A DNA stretch of 64,000 nt, from contig NZ_BAGE01000031.1 in NCBI RefSeq assembly GCF_000308675.1, forward strand, positions 1-64,000. The letters are read 5' to 3'. Of this stretch, positions 17,755-27,305 are shown piece by piece. Positions within the stretch are counted from its first letter, which is position 1, and every line of letters starts with the position of its first letter. A program made the translations under genes and the position numbers. This stretch comes from Nocardia paucivorans NBRC 100373 (GTDB lineage Bacteria; Actinomycetota; Actinomycetes; Mycobacteriales; Mycobacteriaceae). The notes below the pieces were generated by a model. It was not told the origin of the DNA, did no database searches, and saw only the letters and a list, made by a program, of their open reading frames with translations.

Positions 17755-18957
17755 ATGGTTGTGCCCGAGGTAGTGGTCGAGGCCGACGGAGGTTCTCGCG
17801 GCAATCCCGGACCGGCCGGTTACGGCGCGGTGGTCTACGACGCCGACCATATCGGGGTACTCGCCGAACGTAAGGAGTTCCTCGGGGTCACCACCAACAA
17901 TGTGGCCGAATATCGAGGGCTCATCGCCGGTTTGGAGGCCGCGGCCGAGCTCGGCGCCCGCGTGGTCTCGGTGCGAATGGACTCGAAACTGGTCGTCGAG
18001 CAGATGTCGGGGCGGTGGAAGGTCAAACACGCCGCCCTGATCCCGCTCGCCGAGCGGGCCCGCCGGCTGGTCGCCGACTTCGACCGGGTGGATTTCGCCT
18101 GGATTCCGCGGGCCGACAACGCACATGCCGACCGGCTGGCCAACGAGGCCATGGACGACGGGAGCCTGGTCGGCGAGATCCGGGCCGCCGAACGGTCATC
18201 CGTCGGTGCGGCCGATAACGGCGACCGCGCTACTTCGGCACAGGAGGCGATCGCATCCTCCGCCACGACCGCCGATTCCCGCAGCGCCTCCGCCCGCCTC
18301 GCCGGAACCGGCGCCGGTCCCGGTTGGACCGGCGCGACCGGCCGCCCGACCCGCCTGTTGCTGTTGCGACACGGTCAGACCGAGCTTTCGGTGCAGCGCC
18401 GTTACTCCGGACGCGGTAACCCGCCGCTCACCACCTTGGGGCGAGAACAGGCCGAGCGGGCCGCGAAAGTGCTCGCCGCCAAGGGCGATATCGCCGCCGT
18501 GGTGACCTCTCCCTTGGACCGGGCCCGGGAGACCGCGGAAGCGGTGGGTGCGGCGCTCGACGTCCCGGTGCGGGTGGTGGACGGACTCATCGAAACCGAT
18601 TTCGGCGACTGGGAGGGGCTCACCTTCCGCGAAGCCGCCGAACGCGACCCCGACCTCCATGCCCGTTGGCTCGGCGACCCCGCGCTGCGTGCCCCGGGCG
18701 GGGAGAGCTTCGACGAGGTGCGCGAGCGGGTCGAGGCGGTCCGGCGCGACCTGGTACTCCGGTATCCGGGAGTGAACATTGTCGTGGTAAGCCACGTCAC
18801 CCCCATCAAGACGCTACTGCAACTGGCGCTCGATGTGGGGCCGTCGCTGTTGTACCGGCTGCATCTGGATCTGGCGTCGCTGTCGGTCGCCGAGTTCTAC
18901 CCCGATGGGGGCTCGTCGGTGCGGTTGGTCAACGATACGAGCCATCTGGCGCAGTAG
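17755..18957 (+). CDS. Bifunctional RNase H1 / histidine phosphatase
   Basis: A 400-residue fusion. Residues 1-140 form an RNase HI domain with acidic residues in VEADGGSRGNPG, NNVAEYRGLIAGLEAA, VRMDSKLVVEQ and DNAHADRLA. A Ser/Ala-rich linker (about 145-195) joins it to a phosphoglycerate-mutase-like domain that begins LLLLRHGQTE and has the second histidine in VVVSHVTPIK. This is the Rv2228c architecture, in which the N-terminal domain cleaves RNA in RNA/DNA hybrids and the C-terminal domain is an acid phosphatase, with an alpha-ribazole phosphatase-like relation to B12 synthesis. The start is ATG 17755. Confidence 0.93.
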   Translation: MVVPEVVVEADGGSRGNPGPAGYGAVVYDADHIGVLAERKEFLGVTTNNVAEYRGLIAGLEAAAELGARVVSVRMDSKLVVEQMSGRWKVKHAALIPLAERARRLVADFDRVDFAWIPRADNAHADRLANEAMDDGSLVGEIRAAERSSVGAADNGDRATSAQEAIASSATTADSRSASARLAGTGAGPGWTGATGRPTRLLLLRHGQTELSVQRRYSGRGNPPLTTLGREQAERAAKVLAAKGDIAAVVTSPLDRARETAEAVGAALDVPVRVVDGLIETDFGDWEGLTFREAAERDPDLHARWLGDPALRAPGGESFDEVRERVEAVRRDLVLRYPGVNIVVVSHVTPIKTLLQLALDVGPSLLYRLHLDLASLSVAEFYPDGGSSVRLVNDTSHLAQ

Positions 18958-19028
18958 TCGCGGTCCGAGCTCTTCCGGGCCGTATGGGACGACCGCCTGC
19001 GTGGATCCGCCGTGAGACGACCGGCGGT

Positions 19029-19817
19029 TCAGGGCCGGTCGAATCCCGCGGCGTCGAATACCGACCAGGCCTGTGGTGTGGTGACGAAATCGACGAAGGC
19101 CGCCGCGGTGTCGGGATCGTGCGCGACCGCCGTGGGAGCTATCCGGTAGTCGTTGTTCGCCCGGGCGGCCTCCGGGAACTCGATCCCCTCCACCGCATCG
19201 GCCTCCGCCCGCACATCGGTGCGGTACACCAGCCCGGCGTCCACCTCGCCGAGCCGCACCGTCTCCAGCACCGCCTTGCCATCGGGTTCGGTGACGGCCG
19301 GTTTCGCCGTGATTCCCGCGGTCTGTAGCACCGTCCGCGCGGCGCTCCCACACGGTGTCTCCTCGGCACATACCGCGGTGCGCAGATCGCTGCGACCGAA
19401 ATCGGCCAATCCGGTGAGCCCCTCCGGATTGCCGGCCGGTACCGCGATCTCCAACCGATTGCGCGCAAAGGTGATCGGGGCGGTCGCCAGTCCGCCGGAG
19501 ACGGCCAGCCGTTCCATGGGTTGTGTTGCGGCCGAGGCGAATACATCGGCCGGGGTGCCCAATCGGATCTGTTCGGCCAGGGTGGAACTGTCGCCGAAAT
19601 TGAACACCACATCCACCCCGGGGTGGGCTTCTTCGAACTGCTCACCGAGTCGGGTGAATGTTTCGGTGAGCGATGTGGCCGCGAAGACGGACAGCCGTTC
19701 TCGGATCTCACCCGGTTCGGGCCGGGTGTTGTCGTTCGACGCGCATCCGGCCGACAGGGCGGCGGCGAGCACCATGGGGAGCAGGAAGCGCAACACCCGC
19801 GCGGGGAACAGATCCAT
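19029..19817 (-). CDS. modA: Molybdate ABC transporter substrate-binding lipoprotein
   Basis: A 262-residue exported lipoprotein. The signal peptide ends in the lipobox LSAGC near residue 25. The mature part begins LSVFAATSLTETF, contains FGDSSTLAEQI and TPADVFASA, and ends TPQAWSVFDAAGF, all typical of ModA. It should capture molybdate or tungstate for a ModBC importer. No permease or ATPase gene adjoins it. ATG 19817 is preferred, with GGAAGGTGA six bases upstream. Confidence 0.9.
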   Translation of the reverse strand: MDLFPARVLRFLLPMVLAAALSAGCASNDNTRPEPGEIRERLSVFAATSLTETFTRLGEQFEEAHPGVDVVFNFGDSSTLAEQIRLGTPADVFASAATQPMERLAVSGGLATAPITFARNRLEIAVPAGNPEGLTGLADFGRSDLRTAVCAEETPCGSAARTVLQTAGITAKPAVTEPDGKAVLETVRLGEVDAGLVYRTDVRAEADAVEGIEFPEAARANNDYRIAPTAVAHDPDTAAAFVDFVTTPQAWSVFDAAGFDRP

Positions 19818-20087
19818 GCCGTCACCTTCCGGAATCTCCACCACGATCTGCGTCGACTTCCTCGACGCGACCCGCCACACTTCCAGCTCGAGCCCGTTCG
19901 TCGACCGAGTTCCGGCGCGCCGGTGGTACCGGCCGTAACGGCCTCTACCTGTCTCCGAACCCGCATATCGCGCCGCGGGCCGGACCGGGGGTCAGTATAT
20001 TTCCGCCTCCGCGAATTCCGGGGTAAGGCGCCGTGGCCGTGGCGGCCGGTCCGGATGTCCGTCGTCGACCGGCCGCCCGCCGCGCGA

Positions 20088-20840
20088 TCAGTCCTTCGGA
20101 CCGCCCGCCACGTAGATGACCTGTCCCGAAACGAATCCGGCGCCCTCGCTGACGAGGAACGACGCCGTATGCGCGATATCCTCCGGGTACCCCACCCGGT
20201 TCACCGGTGTCTGCGCGGCGATTGCCCGCTGGAACTCCTCGAACTCGACGCCCACCCGGGCCGCGGTCGCGGCGGTCATCTCGGTGACGATGAATCCGGG
20301 TGCGATCGCGTTGGCGGTGATCCCGTATTTGCCGAGTTCGATGGCGAGGGTTTTGGTGAATCCCTGGAGGCCGGCCTTGGCCGTGGAGTAGTTGGCCTGC
20401 CCACGATTGCCCTGCGCGGAAGTGCTGGACATGTTCACGATCCGCCCCCACTTCTGCTCCACCATGTACTTCTGCACCGCCCGGGTGAGCAGGAACGCGC
20501 CCCGCAGGTGGACGCTCATCACCGCGTCCCAGTCGTCGACGCTCATCTTGAACAGCAGGTTGTCGCGCAGGATACCGGCGTTGTTCACCACCACGGTGGG
20601 TTCACCGAGCTCGGACGCCAGTCGCTGGACCGCGGCCTGCACCGATGCCTCGTCGCTCACATCGGCGCCCAATGCCAGCGCCTGTCCACCGGCGGCGGTG
20701 ATCGCCGAGACGGTTTCCGCGCACGCGGCTTCCTCGAGGTCGAGCACCCCGACCTTCATCCCGTCGGAGGCCAGCCGTTTCGCGACGGCCGCCCCGATAC
20801 CCCGGGCGGCTCCGGATACCACTGCGATCCTCTCGGCCAT
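20088..20840 (-). CDS. fabG: FabG-like 3-oxoacyl-ACP reductase (SDR)
   Basis: A 250-residue classical short-chain dehydrogenase. It has the cofactor motif SGAARGIG (about residues 9-16), NNAG (about 88-91), catalytic Ser in NMSST and the YSTAK pair (Tyr about 152, Lys about 156). The fold uses NAD(P)H to reduce 3-ketoacyl substrates. It is not in the FAS-II locus, so the carrier (ACP or CoA) and pathway are uncertain. ATG 20840 is the start. Confidence 0.88.
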   Translation of the reverse strand: MAERIAVVSGAARGIGAAVAKRLASDGMKVGVLDLEEAACAETVSAITAAGGQALALGADVSDEASVQAAVQRLASELGEPTVVVNNAGILRDNLLFKMSVDDWDAVMSVHLRGAFLLTRAVQKYMVEQKWGRIVNMSSTSAQGNRGQANYSTAKAGLQGFTKTLAIELGKYGITANAIAPGFIVTEMTAATAARVGVEFEEFQRAIAAQTPVNRVGYPEDIAHTASFLVSEGAGFVSGQVIYVAGGPKD

Positions 20841-20936
20841 GGATTCGACGTCCTCTCGTTTTCCTGGATGGTCCTTTCCTCATCTAACAACGAGTGGGGG
20901 CGTCAGGGGAGGACATCGCCCGAAGGCCTTCGGGTC

Positions 20937-21428
20937 TCACAGGAGCAGCCGCATCCGGTGCTCGGTCCGCGGGTCGGCGGGCCCACACGGTCTGCTCCGC
21001 CCGGTCGGCGTGAATCCGTTCCGGAGATAGAGGTCGCGCGCATGGTTGTTTCCCTCGACCACCCATAGCCGCAGTTCTCGGTGGGCCGAGGTCCGCGCCC
21101 AGTCCACCACGGCCCGCACCAAGCGATCGGAGACACCCGTGCCGTGGGCGGAGGGCGTCGTCCACACCGAGGCCAACTCCGGCGGATCCAGGGTGTGCAG
21201 ACCGGCCGCCCGGCCGCCCGGTGCGCCGGCGTTCTCCGCGACGAATACCGTGCGCCCGGCGGTCCAGGCGCACCACTGTTCGTCGGTCCATTCCAGCGCC
21301 TCGGGATAGGTGACCGAGAACGATCCGGGTGCCGAGTCGGCGAGGGCGGCCGACCGTGCCGCTCGTACCCTCGGCCATTCGGCCACATCGATGCGGTGGA
21401 TCCTCGTCGTCCATGCCCTCTCGGTCAT
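20937..21428 (-). CDS. GNAT-family N-acetyltransferase
   Basis: A 163-residue acetyltransferase of the GNAT fold. The acetyl-CoA-binding segment resembles WTTPSAHGTGVSDRLVRAV (about residues 88-106), and LWVVEGNNHARDLYLRNGF is the typical motif B. It could acetylate a small amine or a protein N-terminus; nothing in the context selects a substrate. It lies about 100 bases upstream of the fabG-like gene on the same strand. Confidence 0.85.
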   Translation of the reverse strand: MTERAWTTRIHRIDVAEWPRVRAARSAALADSAPGSFSVTYPEALEWTDEQWCAWTAGRTVFVAENAGAPGGRAAGLHTLDPPELASVWTTPSAHGTGVSDRLVRAVVDWARTSAHRELRLWVVEGNNHARDLYLRNGFTPTGRSRPCGPADPRTEHRMRLLL

Positions 21429-21664
21429 CGGTTCCTTCCCCCTCGATCGATGGTCGCGCCGCTCTGGAAATGGCGCTATAGCGTCATTCTTCCGGTCGGT
21501 GGGTCTGTGATGAGGCGAGGTTGTCTTCTTCGTAATACGCTGGGGCAGAACAAAAACCGGTATATCGGTCGGTATGGTGGCCGGTCGTTCGAAGCGGCAC
21601 CGGTGGATTCGTCACGCGGGGTGAACGACCCGCGGTACGCAAACGAACAGTCTGGAGTTCTTTC

Positions 21665-22921
21665 TTGAGCACGGCACAGCCCGATGGACTCGACTCGACC
21701 CCTCACACCGCCCACCGCGCGCCCTGGGATGCCGTGGGGCCGCGAATTCCTTTGTACGAACCGGAATTCGCCGCCGATCCGCACAAGGTGTATCAGATGA
21801 TGCGGGAACGGTACCGGTCGTTGGTGCCGGTGGACCTCGCACCCGGGGTGCCCGCCACCCTGGTGATCGAACATCGGACCGCGGTGGCCATCCTCAACGA
21901 CCACGAGCATTTTCCGGCGGATCCGCGTACCTGGCAGGAGGGTATTCCGGCCGACTGCCCGGTGCTTCCCATCATGGAGTGGCGGCCCATCGCGGCCAGA
22001 AGCACCGGTATCGACCAGCAGCGCTACCGGGAGGCCAATGTCGCGGGGCTCGCCGAGGTGGATATGCATGCCTTACGGGCGAGTGTGGAACGCATCGCCG
22101 TACCGCTCGTCAACTCCTTCTGTGAGACCGGCACCGCCGATCTCATCGCCCAGTACGCGTTCCCGTTGGCCTTCGAGTCCTGCAATGTGCTGTTGGGTTG
22201 CCCGCCGGAGATCGGGCAGCGGGTGGCCGCCGGTATGGCGGCCATGTTCGAGGGCATCGATGCCGACGAGGGCAACCGGATGATCGGCGCGGCGCTGGCC
22301 GAGTTGGTGGCGGCGAAACGGGACAACCCCGGTGACGACGTCACCTCGCTGCTGCTGCGGCATCCGGCCGAGCTCGACGAGTTCGAGATGATCCACCAGG
22401 TGACCAGCCACTATGGCGCGGGGATCGAGCTGCAACAGAATCTGATCGCCAACGCCCTGTTGTTGATCCTGAGCGATTCCCGATTCGGCGGTAGCGTGCT
22501 CGGCGGAAGCCTGTCCACTCGCGACGCGTTGGACGAGGTGCTGTTCGACAACCCGCCGATGGCGAACTTCCTCATCACCTATCCCCGACAGCCGATCCTG
22601 ATCGAGGACGTCTGGCTGCCCGCGCACCAGCCGGTGGTCATCGGTATCGCGGCCTGCAACCACGACCCCGCGATTCGCGCCGACGATCACAAGGGCAACC
22701 GGTCGCATCTGTCGTGGGGGCTCGGGCAGCGCAACTGCCCCGCGCAGAACCTGGCCTACATAATCGCCCAGGAGGCCATCGATCAGCTGCTCGACGCTCT
22801 GCCGGAGATGCAGCTCGATTTCCCGGACGGAATACCGACCTGGCGTCCGGGGCCCTTCCATCGGTCTCTCACGGCGCTTCCGGTCACCTTCACACCGGCC
22901 CCACCGCTGAATGTGATGTGA
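21665..22921 (+). CDS. Cytochrome P450 lacking the ExxR and I-helix Thr motifs (CYP157-like)
   Basis: A 418-residue P450. The haem-binding loop HLSWGLGQRNCPAQNLA is intact and supplies the thiolate cysteine. Two normally conserved features are changed. The K-helix reads DEVLFDNPP, with Phe where ExxR has Arg. The I-helix reads YGAGIELQQN, without the acid-alcohol Thr used for oxygen activation. Streptomyces CYP157 enzymes, often encoded in conservon operons, also lack ExxR. No conservon genes are next to this one. The start is TTG 21665 with GGAG upstream. It may be a P450 with an unusual reaction or a non-monooxygenase role. Confidence 0.88.
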   Translation: MSTAQPDGLDSTPHTAHRAPWDAVGPRIPLYEPEFAADPHKVYQMMRERYRSLVPVDLAPGVPATLVIEHRTAVAILNDHEHFPADPRTWQEGIPADCPVLPIMEWRPIAARSTGIDQQRYREANVAGLAEVDMHALRASVERIAVPLVNSFCETGTADLIAQYAFPLAFESCNVLLGCPPEIGQRVAAGMAAMFEGIDADEGNRMIGAALAELVAAKRDNPGDDVTSLLLRHPAELDEFEMIHQVTSHYGAGIELQQNLIANALLLILSDSRFGGSVLGGSLSTRDALDEVLFDNPPMANFLITYPRQPILIEDVWLPAHQPVVIGIAACNHDPAIRADDHKGNRSHLSWGLGQRNCPAQNLAYIIAQEAIDQLLDALPEMQLDFPDGIPTWRPGPFHRSLTALPVTFTPAPPLNVM

Positions 22922-22950
22922 CAGCGATCGGGCCGAGTCCCCGAAGGGGC

Positions 22951-23369
<419 letters not shown>

Positions 23370-23402
23370 GCGCGAACAGGATACTCGGTACGGTTGCAGA
23401 TC

Positions 23403-24290
23403 ATGGAACGTGTCGAGGTCGGCTTCCCGTCGGGAGGCCAGAAGTGCGCCGCCTGGCTGTATCTCCCGGACGGCGTGTCCAAACCCCGCCCGATCGTGGT
23501 GATGGGACACGGCCTGGGGGCCACGCGGGGGATGGGATTGGATCGGTATGCGCGTCGGTTCGCCGCCGCGGGGATGGGAGTGCTGGTTTTCGACTACCGG
23601 CATTTCGGGCACAGCGACGGAGAGCCGCGGCAGGTGGTGAACATCGCCCGCCAACGGGAGGACTGGAATTCGGCCATCGCCTACGTTCGCACCGTGCGCG
23701 GCTTCGATGCCACGCGAATCGCCCTGTGGGGCACCTCGTTCGGCGCCGGCCATGCGCTGTCGGTGGCCCCGGACGACGATTACATCGCCGCGGTGGTGGC
23801 CCAGGTGCCGTTCACCAGCGGTCTGTCCTCGGCGCTGGCGAAGGGGCCGATCAGCCTGCTCAAGGTTTCCACTCTCGCGGCGGCCGATCTGGTGATCGGC
23901 ACGCTGCGCCGCAGGCCGATCGGGGTGCGGTTGGCCGGGCGGAAACGGTCGGCGGCATTGCTGAGCGGACCGGGGGTGATTTCCGGGATCGGCAGGTTGG
24001 CCGAGGAAAGCGACACCTACCTCCCGAAAGTCGGGGCCCGCGTCGCGTTCTCGGCGTTGTTCGACGCACCGGGACGGAAGGCGAAGGCGCTGAAGATGCC
24101 GGTGCTGTACGCGCTGTGCGATCAGGATTCGATCACTCCGGTGAAAGCGGCGCTGCGCGCGGCGGAACGGACGAAACACGCTACCGTGAAACGGTATTCC
24201 GCGGGACATTTCGATATCTATTTCGATGACGTGTTCGAGCAGACGGTGCGCGATCAGATCGAATTCCTGACCGCGGTTCTGCGTCCCTGA
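23403..24290 (+). CDS. Alpha/beta hydrolase
   Basis: A 295-residue alpha/beta hydrolase. The oxyanion region is VVMGHGLGATRG (about residue 35), the nucleophile elbow GTSFGAG (about 115), the acid probably in ALCDQDSITP and the histidine in SAGHFDIYF near the C-terminus. No signal peptide is seen. ATG 23403 is used because longer frames run into rnpB on the other strand; the two genes are divergent with 33 bases between. Substrate unknown. Confidence 0.85.
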   Translation: MERVEVGFPSGGQKCAAWLYLPDGVSKPRPIVVMGHGLGATRGMGLDRYARRFAAAGMGVLVFDYRHFGHSDGEPRQVVNIARQREDWNSAIAYVRTVRGFDATRIALWGTSFGAGHALSVAPDDDYIAAVVAQVPFTSGLSSALAKGPISLLKVSTLAAADLVIGTLRRRPIGVRLAGRKRSAALLSGPGVISGIGRLAEESDTYLPKVGARVAFSALFDAPGRKAKALKMPVLYALCDQDSITPVKAALRAAERTKHATVKRYSAGHFDIYFDDVFEQTVRDQIEFLTAVLRP

Positions 24291-24737
24291 ACGCCGGGTG
24301 GTCCCGCGCCGGGTGTCGATACCGCGGCGCGGGACATTACGGTGTGATACCGCCGGTGCGGATACCGGATCGACGACCGCATGGAGCGCCGGTCGAATCA
24401 CCGACAAAATGTCCGCTGCCTCTGCGGGTTGCTCGTGAATTGCCGGATTCGGCTGGTTCGATAATTTGTCGGAAATGTCCGCATCCGATTTACCGGCGCG
24501 CTCGTCATGACAGGAACATCCCGACAGCGGCCTCGTCGCGATCTTGCCGCCGAGTCGCCGGCTACGCCGCAACGCGCGTCGGAATCGACGCCGCACCTGC
24601 CTGATCAGGGTGAATGCGTCCAGGGCGCCGGGATGGGAAGTGTATTGTCCGAGCGTCTCGCAGGACGGTGACCCCACGAAACGGACATCGCCCCCCGTCG
24701 ATACGGACGAGGGGCGACGTTCATCCGGCGGGTTGGA
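24291..24737. other. Gene-free interval with terminator-like hairpin and inverted repeat
   Basis: The plus-strand hydrolase is followed by a perfect 10-bp stem (24301-24310 with 24326-24335) without a T run. Further on, CCGACAAA at 24401 and TTTGTCGG at 24465 are inverted, each near a copy of AAATGTCCGC. No reading frame here has both a start signal and consistent codon bias. Confidence 0.55.
24685..24720 (-). terminator. 15-bp hairpin, fully paired only in minus-strand RNA
   Basis: Arms 24685-24699 and 24706-24720 with a 6-base loop. Two positions are mismatches in plus-strand RNA but G-U pairs in minus-strand RNA, so selection for pairing appears to act on a minus-strand transcript. It lies 18 bases after the stop of the 31-residue frame at 24738-24833. 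Confidence 0.55.
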
Positions 24738-24833
24738 TCAGGCCGTCGGATCGATAACGAGGAGCTGGGCCCAATAGGTGGCCTGTTCCGGGCCGAGAAG
24801 GGGCAGCAGGTAGTCGTACACGAGAGTGGACAT
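24738..24833 (-). CDS. Candidate 31-residue peptide
   Basis: ATG 24833 opens a frame of 31 codons encoding a peptide that begins MSTLVYDYLLPLLGP and ends LLVIDPTA. A GGAG lies 11 bases upstream and a strand-specific hairpin follows the stop. The peptide is mildly hydrophobic, with a GPEQATYWAQ middle, and has no cysteines. It could be a microprotein, a leader peptide or part of a small RNA. No family is recognised, and the evidence is the combination of start, length, ribosome site and terminator. Confidence 0.4.
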   Translation of the reverse strand: MSTLVYDYLLPLLGPEQATYWAQLLVIDPTA

Positions 24834-25047
24834 GGGGTGTGAAACTCCAGACCTCGAGAATTTTCACTTACGGACGGCCACACTAGCAGCCATTCGGCGG
24901 TTGGGAGAGAGGCGCGAGGGATTCGTGTGAACTGGCCGAAAACGTGATCGGCATCATAAAGTAGTGGCCGTCGGCAGGTCCGCCCCGAACGCCTCGTTCC
25001 AGGCGGGCCGATTCATATTTGAAATGCGGAAGCAGGTCTCAACTCAT

Positions 25048-25380
25048 ATGCGGGTAGCACGTTCCTTGGCAACCGGCGTCCTGATCGCCGGGGCCGCTTC
25101 TGTTATCGCCACCGTGGGAGCCGGATCCGCCGGTGCGGTCGCGGTTACTCCGCTGCCGGGCGGTGTCCGGGTGGATCTCAGTCCTGCCGATACGCGGTGG
25201 GTGTACCAGAACCAATTCGGACATACCCTCGCCGGGCTGCCGCATCCCTCGGCGGCGTCGTTCGGTGAGGCGCTGGACGCGGCGGCCGCTGTGTCCTCGG
25301 CGGTTCCGAACGGTCGGGTGGTGTTCACCGTCTACGGTCCGTTGCACCAATTGAACGGGACGATGTTGGCGGTGCAGTAG
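25048..25380 (+). CDS. Small secreted protein of unknown function
   Basis: A 110-residue precursor with a Sec-type signal peptide: MRVARSL, a hydrophobic stretch to about residue 25, then Ala-Gly-Ala cleavage sites. The mature part of about 80 residues contains WVYQNQFGH and GRVVFTVYGPLHQLNGT and no cysteines. ATG 25048 is preferred because it opens directly into the signal peptide; ATG 25024 would add eight residues. A strong terminator follows. It resembles the many small exported proteins of Nocardia; function unknown. Confidence 0.75.
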   Translation: MRVARSLATGVLIAGAASVIATVGAGSAGAVAVTPLPGGVRVDLSPADTRWVYQNQFGHTLAGLPHPSAASFGEALDAAAAVSSAVPNGRVVFTVYGPLHQLNGTMLAVQ

Positions 25381-25400
25381 GTCGCCCTCGCCCCGGAGAA

Positions 25401-25438
25401 TCGTGTCGGCACCGGAAAGGTGCCGGCACGATTTTTTT
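25401..25438 (+). terminator. Rho-independent terminator
   Basis: A 13-bp stem (25401-25413 with 25419-25431, one G-T pair) with a GGAAA loop and seven T residues. It lies 20 bases after the stop of the small secreted protein gene and before the end of the convergent CHAD gene. Confidence 0.92.
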
Positions 25439-25462
25439 CGGCTCTGCGGGTGCGGGCCCATG

Positions 25463-26338
25463 TCAACCCTTATCGATTTCCGCCGCAGCCGCCGGATAGT
25501 CGGCCAGGGCCGCCCCGGCCGCGGTGTTCTCGGCATCGGCCAGCACACCGAACAGGGTGGTGTCCTCCCCCGCGGCACGGGCCTCGGCGGCGCGAGCGAG
25601 GATCACCTCGTGCGTCTGCACCGCGTCACGATGGTCGCCGAGCACGGTCTGCAGGGTTTTGGCGCGCCTGCCCAGTGCATCCGCCCACTCTCCGAGAACG
25701 GGCGTCGCCGCCTCGCAGGAATACCGTAATCGTTTGGCGCTCTTACGAATATCGTGCAAGAGCTCGATGCGTCCGCTCGGCGCCACGGTCGGTTCGGCGC
25801 GGATTCGCCGGCGCACTCGTTTGCGGTCGCGCAGCAGGACGGATTCGAAGAAAACCGCGGCATCGGAATCGCGCTCGCCTTTCCGCAATGGCGGTTCGGT
25901 GCGCCAGCGGGACAGTTCTTCCCGCATCTCGCGATAGCGCGCGGTGTTCAACGCGGCGAGGATATCGGTATGCGCGGCGGCGTAGCCGGATCGCTCGGCG
26001 GCCACCAGTCGCCGCCGGGCGCAGTCGAGCGCGGATCCGGCGGTCTCGGGGTCGCCGTAGCGCTCCAACAGTTCGGCGAAGCGGCGCGCCCGCACCTCGG
26101 CGTCCCGGGCGACGCCCAGGAGCGCGGCCAACCAGGCCAGCTCGGCGCGCATCCGGGTCGCCGGGTCGGGTTCCAGGATCCGTCGGTAGGAGCGCAGCAG
26201 GCTGCGCAGTCGTCGGGTGGCCACTCGCATTCGGTGCACCGAATCGGGGGAGTCGACGCGGACCTCGGGCTCGGCGGTGAACAACCGATCGATATCGTGG
26301 CGCAGCGCCTCGGTCAGGGCCGCACCGGCGGTGGTCAT
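25463..26338 (-). CDS. CHAD-domain protein
   Basis: A 291-residue all-helical CHAD protein. The two characteristic histidine-basic patches are VHRMRVATRRLRSLLRSYRR (about residues 34-53) and LHDIRKSAKRLRYSCE (about 200-215). CHAD domains bind polyphosphate. There is no CYTH domain fused to it. ATG 26338 overlaps the stop of pip in an ATGA, so it is the last gene of a coupled operon (lipoprotein, pip, CHAD). Confidence 0.9.
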   Translation of the reverse strand: MTTAGAALTEALRHDIDRLFTAEPEVRVDSPDSVHRMRVATRRLRSLLRSYRRILEPDPATRMRAELAWLAALLGVARDAEVRARRFAELLERYGDPETAGSALDCARRRLVAAERSGYAAAHTDILAALNTARYREMREELSRWRTEPPLRKGERDSDAAVFFESVLLRDRKRVRRRIRAEPTVAPSGRIELLHDIRKSAKRLRYSCEAATPVLGEWADALGRRAKTLQTVLGDHRDAVQTHEVILARAAEARAAGEDTTLFGVLADAENTAAGAALADYPAAAAEIDKG

Positions 26339-27303
26339 CTTCGGCTCCCGCCGGCGAAGGCGTCGGTGGCCTCCACCAGGTGGTGGATGATTCCCGGTTC
26401 CTGGGCCGAGTGTCCGGCATCGTCGACGATGTGCAGCACCGACCCCGGCCAGGCGCGATGCAGCTCCCAGGCGCTCACGGCGGGACAGACGATATCGTGG
26501 CGTCCCTGCACGATCACGCCCGGGATATCGGCGATGACGTCGACATCTCGGAGGAGCTGTCCCTCCTCCAGGAATCCGCCGTGGCGGAAATAGTGGTTCT
26601 CGATTCGGGCGAAAGCCAGCGCGAACCGAGGATCGGCGCTTTCGGCGACCTGCTCCGGCCGTGGAAGCAACCAACTGGTCGCGGCCTCCCAGGTGGACCA
26701 GGCCACGGCGGCGGCGGTGGCGACCTGGGGGTCGAGGGAGTGCAGGAGGCGGTGATAGGCCTCAACCAGGTCGCCGTCACGTTCGGCCGGTGGGACGGGG
26801 GCCAGGAATTTCTCCCATTCGTCCGGGTAGACATAGCCGGCGAGACCGTTGTAATACCAGTCGATCTCCTTGCGTCGTAGCAGGAAGATCCCGCGCAGCA
26901 CCAGTTCGGTGACCCGTTGGGGATACCGCTGCGCGTAGGCGAGGGCGAGAGTGGAGCCCCAGGAACCACCGAACACCAGCCACCGATCGATACCGAGCGA
27001 TTCGCGCAGCGCCTCGATATCGGAGACCAGATGCCAGGTGGTGTTGACCGACAGATCCGGGTCGTCGGCCAGATGCGGGGTGGACCTACCGCATCCCCGC
27101 TGGTCGAGCAGGACGATCCGGTACCGCTCGGGATCGAAGAACCGACGGTGTTGCGGGTCGGTGCCCCCACCCGGACCGCCGTGTAGGAAGACCACCGGTT
27201 TACCGTCCGGGTTTCCGCTGACCTCCCAATACACCGACTGCCCGTCCCCGACCGCCAGCATGCCCTGCGCATGGGGCTCGATCGGCGGATAGAGCCCGCG
27301 CAC
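26335..27303 (-). CDS. pip: Proline iminopeptidase
   Basis: A 322-residue S33-family alpha/beta hydrolase that removes N-terminal proline. The HGGPGGG oxyanion motif, the nucleophile elbow GGSWGSTLALAY, the acid in GRHDIVCP and the histidine in DAGHSAQEP are all visible. The length is normal for the family. GTG 27303 is chosen: it lies two bases after the stop of the upstream lipoprotein gene and gives the usual RGLYPPIEP N-terminus. No signal peptide; cytoplasmic. Confidence 0.93.
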   Translation of the reverse strand: MRGLYPPIEPHAQGMLAVGDGQSVYWEVSGNPDGKPVVFLHGGPGGGTDPQHRRFFDPERYRIVLLDQRGCGRSTPHLADDPDLSVNTTWHLVSDIEALRESLGIDRWLVFGGSWGSTLALAYAQRYPQRVTELVLRGIFLLRRKEIDWYYNGLAGYVYPDEWEKFLAPVPPAERDGDLVEAYHRLLHSLDPQVATAAAVAWSTWEAATSWLLPRPEQVAESADPRFALAFARIENHYFRHGGFLEEGQLLRDVDVIADIPGVIVQGRHDIVCPAVSAWELHRAWPGSVLHIVDDAGHSAQEPGIIHHLVEATDAFAGGSRR

Positions 27304-27305
27304 GG

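Noticed and set aside
21665..22921. Conservon membership of the P450
   Set aside because: No roadblock, histidine-kinase-like or small GTPase genes are adjacent.
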